Positions 1 to 4,854 of a stretch of DNA of 7,091 bases are shown piece by piece. How positions within the stretch are numbered: position 1 is the first letter of the stretch; each line of letters begins with the position of its first letter. The position numbers and the translations under genes were made by a program. The notes beneath the pieces were generated by a model. That model saw only the letters and a program-made list of their open reading frames with translations, was not told the origin of the DNA and did not search any database. The stretch is from Micavibrio sp. Lineage in GTDB: Bacteria; Pseudomonadota; Alphaproteobacteria; Micavibrionales; Micavibrionaceae. The DNA is taken from the NCBI GenBank assembly GCA_027051315.1, contig JALTZE010000018.1, positions 1 to 7,091 on the forward strand, written 5' to 3'.

Positions 1-7
1 GATATTA

Positions 8-38
8 TTGCTTAATTTATTTCAATGCATTATATAAT
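8..38 (+). promoter_or_regulatory. Possible sigma-70-like promoter for purEK
   Basis: A perfect TATAAT hexamer lies at 33-38. The best upstream partner is TTGCTT at 8-13, which matches only the TTG of a -35 box and has a long 19-base spacer. Transcription would begin near 45, leaving a leader of about 10 bases before the ATG at 56 or about 22 bases before the ATG at 68. TATAAT occurs easily by chance in such AT-rich DNA, so this is only a candidate. Confidence 0.25.
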
Positions 39-55
39 GTTTTTGGAAATTATAA

Positions 56-562
56 ATGGAAGCAATTATGTTTGATAAATCTCCTGTGATTAGTATTATA
101 ATGGGTAGTCAATCCGACTGGTCTACCATGAAGCACGCCACTGATATTCTTGATGATTTAAAAATAGGATATGAAGCAAAAATTATATCCGCACACAGAA
201 CACCTGATAGAATGGTTGAATATGCTAAAAATGCACGGGCAAAAGGTATAAAGGTGATTATTGCTGGTGCTGGTGGAGCTGCGCATCTTCCTGGAATGGT
301 TGCTGCTATGACTTCCCTTCCTGTTTTGGGAGTTCCTGTTGAAAGCAGAACAATGAAAGGAATTGATAGTCTTTATTCAATTGTACAAATGCCTGCTGGA
401 ATTCCTGTTGGTACTCTTGCCATTGGTACTGCAGGGGCTAAAAATGCTGCTATATTAGCTGCGTCTATTCTTAGTACCAATGATAAAAATGTTCAGGAAA
501 ATCTAGATAATTTTAGAAAAAAACAAACAGAAGCTGTGAATGTGGAGCCTGTAGATGTCTGA
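56..562 (+). CDS. purE: N5-carboxyaminoimidazole ribonucleotide mutase (PurE, class I)
   Basis: PurE is the cytosolic mutase that moves the carboxylate of N5-CAIR to carbon 4, giving CAIR, in de novo purine synthesis. The 168-residue product is full length for class I PurE. The nucleotide-binding GSQSD lies at residues 17-21, SAHRTP with the catalytic-type His47 at 45-50, the glycine-rich [12 protein letters not shown] at 70-81, and GVPVESR followed by [17 protein letters not shown] at 92-118. Pairing with PurK supports the N5-CAIR mutase (class I) rather than the AIR carboxylase (class II) reaction. The start is uncertain. ATG at 56 has GGAA seven bases upstream, while the in-frame ATG at 68 has GGAAG (58-62) five bases upstream and would give 164 residues, closer to many homologues. 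The gene overlaps purK by 8 bases, so the two are probably cotranscribed and translationally coupled. Confidence 0.96.
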   Translation: MEAIMFDKSPVISIIMGSQSDWSTMKHATDILDDLKIGYEAKIISAHRTPDRMVEYAKNARAKGIKVIIAGAGGAAHLPGMVAAMTSLPVLGVPVESRTMKGIDSLYSIVQMPAGIPVGTLAIGTAGAKNAAILAASILSTNDKNVQENLDNFRKKQTEAVNVEPVDV

Positions 563-1640
563 ATATCCGCCAAAGACGCTTGGTATACTAGGTGGGGGGC
601 AATTAGGACGAATGTCAGCAATGGCAGCAGCCAAGCTTGGTATGAGAGTTCATATATTTTGCCCTGAAGAAAATTCTCCTGCCTCTATGGTTTCGGAGAA
701 AACATATGTAGCAAAATATAATGATAAAGAGGCTTTGAAAGAGTTTGCACAATCTGTCGATACTATTACATATGAATTTGAAAATATCCCCGTTGAAACG
801 GTACAATTTTTACAAAAATTTAAACCTGTATGGCCTGATGATAAATTATTGGAAATTGCTCAACATAGAGTAAAAGAAAAACAATTTTTGAACGATATTG
901 GTATTAAAACAGCACGTTGGTCTTTTGCAAACTCGCCACAAGATGTATTGAATATTCTCAAAGAATGGAATGTATCATCTGTTATATTAAAAACATGCAG
1001 ATTTGGATATGATGGAAAAGGGCAAGCTAAATATAACGCAAAAGATAATATTGATATTGTATGGAATTCATTGAAATCAGAAGAAATTATAATTGAAGAA
1101 ATAATAGATTTTGCCTGCGAAATATCGGTAATAGTAGCAAGGGACAAAATAGGTCAGACTGCTTGTTATCCTCCTGTTCTTAACGAACATAAGAATCATA
1201 TATTACACAAAACGACTGCTCCTGCTCCTATTCCAGAAAATATGATAATGGAAGCAAAAAAGATAACTGAAATTCTTGCTGATGCTGTTGATTTAGTTGG
1301 CGTGCTTGCTTTGGAACTTTTTGTAACAAAAGATGGTAAAATTCTTGCAAATGAAATCGCCCCAAGAACACACAATTCTGGTCATTGGACTATGGACGCA
1401 TGTATATGCAACCAATTTGAACAGCATGTAAGGACGGTTACTGGCATGACTATTGGTTATCCTACAAGACATTCAAACGCACAAATGATAAATTTAATTG
1501 GGAATGATGTTAAAAAACTTGAAAAATATCATGAAATGCAAAATGCTTCCGTACATCTTTATGGCAAACAAGAAATTAAAGAGAATCGTAAAATGGGACA
1601 TGTAAATATTATCAACCCTGATAAAAATCTTGTAAAATAA
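555..1640 (+). CDS. purK: N5-carboxyaminoimidazole ribonucleotide synthase (PurK, ATP-grasp)
   Basis: PurK uses ATP and bicarbonate to carboxylate AIR to N5-CAIR, the substrate of PurE, in the cytosol. The 361-residue product has the usual family layout. The N-terminal pre-ATP-grasp loop [12 protein letters not shown] is at residues 9-20 and TYEFENIP at 72-79. The ATP-grasp core carries [13 protein letters not shown] (145-157), with its glycine-rich phosphate loop, then the EE pair (181-182) before [13 protein letters not shown], and [29 protein letters not shown] (251-279) with the metal-binding Glu and Asn. The short C-terminal lobe ends in a YGK...RKMGHVN motif (336-351). Cys148 occupies a variable position that is often Arg or Ala. 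The start ATG lies inside the end of purE, with GGAG at 544-547 seven bases upstream. No convincing terminator follows before the next gene. Confidence 0.97.
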   Translation: MSEYPPKTLGILGGGQLGRMSAMAAAKLGMRVHIFCPEENSPASMVSEKTYVAKYNDKEALKEFAQSVDTITYEFENIPVETVQFLQKFKPVWPDDKLLEIAQHRVKEKQFLNDIGIKTARWSFANSPQDVLNILKEWNVSSVILKTCRFGYDGKGQAKYNAKDNIDIVWNSLKSEEIIIEEIIDFACEISVIVARDKIGQTACYPPVLNEHKNHILHKTTAPAPIPENMIMEAKKITEILADAVDLVGVLALELFVTKDGKILANEIAPRTHNSGHWTMDACICNQFEQHVRTVTGMTIGYPTRHSNAQMINLIGNDVKKLEKYHEMQNASVHLYGKQEIKENRKMGHVNIINPDKNLVK

Positions 1641-1714
1641 AGAGTTTGTTAAGAAAATTTGTATATTTTGAGTTTATATGGTAAGTTGAGTTGTGTTTGA
1701 AAAGGTAGGACAAT

Positions 1715-2053
1715 ATGGAAACAGCAATTAAAATTAATGGATTTGAAGTTAGAGAAGAAGATAATTCTTACTTACCGCCTGTAGAGGTAGTTCCACCTTC
1801 CATTCTTGGTTTTCATAACTTTCCTGGAATGGCTACATATATATCAGCTATTGGTGCTCCTGCCTATTGTAAATTCAGAGAGGTTTTAGAAACTAAAGCT
1901 GCTAATGAAGATAGCTATGCTGGAAATGCAAATTCAACAAGACCTGATGGTGAGATTTTTGGTGGACCTCAGGATAATTATTGTGCGGATAGTAAAAATT
2001 CTTCTGGTGGTGCTAATGTTGGTGCGGCTAAGCCTCCTCCTCCAAAAATGTAA
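1715..2053 (+). CDS. Hypothetical protein with Gly/Ser/Pro-rich tail
   Basis: I do not recognise this 112-residue protein. It begins at an ATG preceded by AAGG (1702-1705) and TAGGA (1706-1710), a credible ribosome binding site, and codon choice resembles its neighbours, so it is probably real. Residues 1-65 look ordered, with hydrophobic and aromatic residues (LPPVEVVPPSILGFHNFPGM, 20-39, then a region with Tyr51 and Cys52). From about residue 66 the protein becomes rich in Asn, Gly, Ser, Asp and Ala, and it ends in KPPPPKM. There are two cysteines (52 and 90), no signal peptide and no membrane segment, so a cytosolic location is likely. It lies on the same strand between purK and fumC, with 74 and 68 bases of intergenic space. 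Nothing indicates a role in purine or fumarate metabolism. A secreted or modified peptide precursor is conceivable, but no partner enzyme is nearby. Confidence 0.7.
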   Translation: METAIKINGFEVREEDNSYLPPVEVVPPSILGFHNFPGMATYISAIGAPAYCKFREVLETKAANEDSYAGNANSTRPDGEIFGGPQDNYCADSKNSSGGANVGAAKPPPPKM

Positions 2054-2085
2054 TATTTATCCTTGACGAAAACAAGCGAAAGAGC

Positions 2086-2116
2086 AATCCTATTTTAGCA
2101 ATGAAATAGGAGGATT
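2086..2116 (+). promoter_or_regulatory. Hairpin that sequesters the fumC ribosome binding site
   Basis: TCCTATTT (2088-2095) is perfectly complementary to AAATAGGA (2104-2111) across an 8-base loop. The flanking AA (2086-2087) can also pair with TT (2115-2116) across a small bulge. The AGGAGG Shine-Dalgarno of fumC (2108-2113), eight bases before its ATG, therefore lies partly in the 3' arm. An alternative fold pairs AATCC (2086-2090) with GGATT (2112-2116) and also occupies the ribosome site. The stem is AT-rich, so it would be modest in strength and easily opened. The following TTCTTTT could make it a weak attenuator-like terminator, but the stem lacks the GC content typical of intrinsic terminators. 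Confidence 0.4.
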
Positions 2117-2121
2117 CTTTT

Positions 2122-3540
2122 ATGTCTGATGATATTAAAACAAATGATGCTATAAATCGTATTGAAACTGATTCTATCGGAGATATAGAAGTCCCTGCCA
2201 ATCATTATTGGGGGGCGCAAACTCAAAGGTCATTGCATAATTTTAAAATAGGCACAGAAAAAATGCCAAAGCCAGTAATCCGTGCGCTTGGAATACAAAA
2301 AAAAGCCGCTGCAATTACAAATAAGGAGCTGGGCATTCTTGATACAAAAATTGCAGATGCAATAATTAAGGCGGCTGATGAAGTTATTAGTGGCAAATTA
2401 ATCGATGAATTCCCTTTGGTTGTATGGCAAACAGGCTCAGGAACGCAAAGCAATATGAATGCAAATGAAGTAATAGCCAATCGTGCCATTGATATATTGG
2501 GTGGTGAAATTGGAAGCAAGTCCCCTGTTCACCCAAATGACCATTGCAATATGGGACAATCATCAAATGATACTTTCCCTACTGTTATGCATATTTCTTC
2601 TGCTATTGAGGTTCATGAATCCTTAATTCCTGCGCTTGAGAAACTTTACAACTCACTTGTAAAAAAATCTGAAAGTTTTAAGGATATAGTAAAAATAGGA
2701 AGAACACATTTGCAAGATGCGACTCCATTAACATTGGGACAAGAATTTTCTGGTTATGCTACGCAAATAAAATATGCCATAGAAAGAGTTAAAACCACCC
2801 TTCCCCGTTTAATGCAGCTAGCTCAAGGGGGGACAGCAGTTGGCACAGGAATAAATTGTAAAGTTGGATTTGATAAGAAGTTTGCTGAGAATGTTAGCAA
2901 AATTACTGGTCTTAAATTCAAAACTGCTGAAAATAAATTTGAAGCTCTTGCCGCTCATGATGCTATGGTTGAATTATCGGGGGTATTAAATATTATTGCT
3001 GTATCACTTATGAAGATAGCAAATGATATCAGGCTTTTAGGCTCTGGTCCTAGATGCGGTATTGGGGAAATTTCCCTTCCTGCGAATGAACCTGGCTCTT
3101 CTATTATGCCTGGTAAGGTAAACCCAACTCAATGTGAAGCGATGACTATGGTTTGTGCGCAGGTAATGGGAAATCATGTTGCGGTAACAGTTGCGGGAAG
3201 TAATGGACATTTTGAGCTTAATGTATTTAAGCCCGTTATTATTTATAATGTATTACAATCAATTAGAATTATTTCAGATGCTTCCAATAGTTTTGTCGAT
3301 AAATGCATAGACGGGATAAATGTTAATAAAGAACGAGTAGAAAAACTTATGAATGAAAGTTTGATGCTTGTTACTGCTCTTAATCCTTATATTGGCTATG
3401 ATAATGCTGCAAAGATTGCAAAGAAGGCTCATACTGATGGAACATCACTTAAAGAAGCTGGTGTGGAGCTTGGAATATTGAGCGCTGAACAATTTGATGA
3501 GTGGATTAAACCAGAAGAGATGATAAAGCCTAGAGGGTAG
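2122..3540 (+). CDS. fumC: Fumarate hydratase class II (FumC)
   Basis: FumC reversibly hydrates fumarate to L-malate in the TCA cycle. Class II enzymes are iron-independent, cytosolic homotetramers. The 472-residue length fits the family (about 460-470). Recognisable blocks are [15 protein letters not shown] (103-117), the substrate-site [18 protein letters not shown] (137-154), [12 protein letters not shown] (193-204) with the catalytic His196, and the fumarate lyase signature [11 protein letters not shown] (325-335). Ser326 corresponds to the catalytic serine on the mobile loop, with Lys332 and Asn334 nearby. The C-terminal domain has [18 protein letters not shown] (420-437). The QSNMNANEV block and overall length separate it from aspartase, argininosuccinate lyase and adenylosuccinate lyase. 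The start has AGGAGG eight bases upstream. The last residues, PRG and the stop, are encoded by the first unit of a heptamer repeat. Confidence 0.97.
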   Translation: MSDDIKTNDAINRIETDSIGDIEVPANHYWGAQTQRSLHNFKIGTEKMPKPVIRALGIQKKAAAITNKELGILDTKIADAIIKAADEVISGKLIDEFPLVVWQTGSGTQSNMNANEVIANRAIDILGGEIGSKSPVHPNDHCNMGQSSNDTFPTVMHISSAIEVHESLIPALEKLYNSLVKKSESFKDIVKIGRTHLQDATPLTLGQEFSGYATQIKYAIERVKTTLPRLMQLAQGGTAVGTGINCKVGFDKKFAENVSKITGLKFKTAENKFEALAAHDAMVELSGVLNIIAVSLMKIANDIRLLGSGPRCGIGEISLPANEPGSSIMPGKVNPTQCEAMTMVCAQVMGNHVAVTVAGSNGHFELNVFKPVIIYNVLQSIRIISDASNSFVDKCIDGINVNKERVEKLMNESLMLVTALNPYIGYDNAAKIAKKAHTDGTSLKEAGVELGILSAEQFDEWIKPEEMIKPRG

Positions 3541-3579
3541 AGGGTAGAGGGTAGAGTATAGAGTATAGGGGTTAGACTT
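3531..3579. repeat. Seven tandem TAG-heptamers spanning the fumC stop codon
   Basis: Seven back-to-back 7-base units all begin with TAG. They are three copies of TAGAGGG (3531-3551), two of TAGAGTA (3552-3565), then TAGGGGT (3566-3572) and TAGACTT (3573-3579). The first three units are identical and the later ones degenerate, as expected of a tandem array that expanded by slippage. The TAG of unit 2 (3538-3540) is the fumC stop codon, so adding or losing identical units would leave the fumC protein unchanged. It lies between convergent genes and replaces any obvious terminator there. Confidence 0.85.
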
Positions 3580-3591
3580 ATTAAGTATATT

Positions 3592-4557
3592 CTATAAAAT
3601 AGGTTCTCTTCCGTGTTTTTTCATTCGTTTAAGATAGGAGTTATCTCCTGATATTTCCATTTCATGCCATAACTCGCTTCTTATATCGCTTCTTAAGCTA
3701 TCTAGCATATAATCTATAGCTTTCTTTCTGCTAGTATTTATTGGAAAATCATCACACCAAAAATAGCTCTGAGCAAAATCAATGATAGGGTTCAATAAAT
3801 CATCATCTTTGTGATATTTATCGAGTAAATCATTTAATTCTTTTTGTGAAGGGCGCATTCTATCATAATCAAGTAATGTATATATTTGATTATCAACCAA
3901 TGGTTTCCATGCTTCTTCTTTATTATATCTAACAAATCCACCATTTTTACCTCTACGAGATATATCAGTATGGTTATTTAAATGATTATGTCCTACCTTA
4001 AAGGCTCTACCTAAATAAAGCCCCCTTCCCTCGGGAATAACTATTGCGGAGCTATCTCTATTCTTCTCTGCCATATATTCATTCATGACCTTACTTAAAA
4101 CTACAGAGAAAGCATATAAAAATTGTACAGAAAATTGATTAATATCAAATTCTTTTTCCATTTCTATATAAGATTCATATCTAGAACCCACATGTCTGTA
4201 GTTGAAAGATAGGGGAAGCTCAACTGAGTAAAATCCAAAAAAATCTTTTTTCATATAAAGCTTATCGTATCTTGGCCTGAAATGCTCATTTTCATATTTA
4301 TCTGTAATAAGGTAACATAAAAAAGCAACTAAATTTCTACCTCTATCAGAAGAAATTGATGATGTTAAATCAAATACGGTAACCAGAGGAAGTTTTTTAG
4401 CCATATAATCAAGCGCTTCTTCAACTTGGTTAAAATGTTTTTCTCCGAAGAATCTATTCTCAAGAACATGACTCTTTCTTAAAAAGTCCTTATATACTGA
4501 ACTATTCGTAACATTATTAAATGATTGTCTTAGATTTTCACTGGTTATTTTTTTCAT
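3592..4557 (-). CDS. Hypothetical protein, 321 residues
   Basis: I do not recognise this family. The protein is soluble-looking: no signal peptide or clear transmembrane helix, and it is rich in Lys, Arg, Asp, Glu, Tyr and Phe throughout. Two mostly hydrophobic stretches (residues 56-85 and 141-157) are probably buried core. The central IVIPEGRGLYLGRAFKVGH (172-190) leads into HNHLNNH (190-196), three spaced histidines that could bind metal, followed by a basic glycine-containing segment (200-210). Cysteines are at 81 and 268. The C-terminal third is helical and charged, ending in KRMKKHGREPIL. The start ATG (on the minus strand at 4557) has only a weak purine-rich site (AAG, five bases upstream). 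The gene converges on fumC and diverges from the ribbon-helix-helix gene, an unusual insertion between two genes that are often neighbours. Composition resembles the rest of the window, so any transfer is not recent by that measure. Confidence 0.8.
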   Translation of the reverse strand: MKKITSENLRQSFNNVTNSSVYKDFLRKSHVLENRFFGEKHFNQVEEALDYMAKKLPLVTVFDLTSSISSDRGRNLVAFLCYLITDKYENEHFRPRYDKLYMKKDFFGFYSVELPLSFNYRHVGSRYESYIEMEKEFDINQFSVQFLYAFSVVLSKVMNEYMAEKNRDSSAIVIPEGRGLYLGRAFKVGHNHLNNHTDISRRGKNGGFVRYNKEEAWKPLVDNQIYTLLDYDRMRPSQKELNDLLDKYHKDDDLLNPIIDFAQSYFWCDDFPINTSRKKAIDYMLDSLRSDIRSELWHEMEISGDNSYLKRMKKHGREPIL

Positions 4558-4608
4558 TATATCTTATGGTAATATTGATAATAATTGCTAACCCATAACA
4601 AAGAAATT
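4558..4608. promoter_or_regulatory. Divergent intergenic control region with an inverted repeat
   Basis: These 51 bases separate the start of the 321-residue gene (leftward) from the ribbon-helix-helix gene (rightward) and must hold a promoter for each unless the messages are leaderless or initiate inside the neighbouring gene. TTATGG (4564-4569) and CCATAA (4593-4598) form an inverted repeat with a 23-base spacer, a possible operator. Several TATAAT-like hexamers are present (for example GATAAT at 4577-4582), but no well-spaced -35 partner stands out. Confidence 0.35.
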
Positions 4609-4854
4609 ATGTATAATCAAGAAAATATTGAAAAATTTTTATCTCATAAAGTAAAAAAATATTCTGTACGTATATCTGGGCATAGTACAAGCGTTACGTT
4701 GGAACAGCCATTCTGGGAGGAATTAAAAAAAAATTCAAAGAAAAAGAATATTCCTATACATGAATTGATTAGCGAGATTGATGAGATTAGGTCTGTATCG
4801 CTTTCAAGTGCATGTCGTCTTTATGTTCTTAAGAACCTTATTTCCCCTGAATAA
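4609..4854 (+). CDS. Ribbon-helix-helix domain protein (RHH_4-like)
   Basis: This 81-residue protein matches the small alphaproteobacterial ribbon-helix-helix family (Pfam RHH_4, from memory). The strand segment SVRISGHSTSVTLEQPFWEE (19-38) carries the characteristic R-x-x-GHSTS-x-x-LE-x-x-FW signature. It is followed by a Lys-rich helix (39-47), a second helix beginning at IPIHELISEIDE (48-59), and the conserved SSACRLYVLKNL (66-77). RHH folds usually dimerise and insert the paired strand into the DNA major groove, so a DNA-binding regulator is likely, though this family's target is unknown to me. The chosen ATG has a weak AAAGAA site upstream. A TTG at 4585 would add eight unconserved residues and is less likely. 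The gene lies near fumC, as in related genomes, but an opposite-strand gene intervenes. Its 3' end overlaps the AsmA gene by 17 bases, tail to tail. Confidence 0.85.
   Translation: MYNQENIEKFLSHKVKKYSVRISGHSTSVTLEQPFWEELKKNSKKKNIPIHELISEIDEIRSVSLSSACRLYVLKNLISPE
4825..4836. repeat. 12-base perfect palindrome at the convergent gene ends
   Basis: GTTCTTAAGAAC reads the same on both strands. It lies inside the last codons of the ribbon-helix-helix gene and just beyond the AsmA stop codon (4838-4840). As a hairpin it gives only a 4-base stem and is too weak for a normal terminator; as duplex DNA it could be a protein-binding site. It may be coincidental. Confidence 0.4.

Noticed and set aside
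615..1147. Minus-strand reading frames within purK (615-806, 860-1147)
   Set aside because: They lie wholly antisense to a confidently identified gene and their translations resemble nothing.
1641..1714. Possible small RNA or terminator after purK
   Set aside because: I looked for a 6S-type RNA or a stem followed by a T run near purEK. The stretch is short and AT-rich, with no convincing stem.
2063..2096. TTGACG (2063-2068) as the -35 box of a fumC promoter
   Set aside because: It matches five of six consensus bases, but the only TATAAT-like hexamer downstream (TATTTT, 2091-2096) is 22 bases away, too far for a normal sigma-70 promoter.
2223..2519. Minus-strand reading frame within fumC
   Set aside because: Its translation is the hydrophobic shadow expected opposite conserved fumC codons, with no ribosome site.
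3531..3579. CRISPR array
   Set aside because: The units are 7 bases, contiguous and without spacers. This is a simple tandem repeat.
4585..4608. Upstream TTG start for the ribbon-helix-helix protein
   Set aside because: It would add eight residues with no family resemblance and has no good ribosome site. The ATG at 4609 gives the typical family length.
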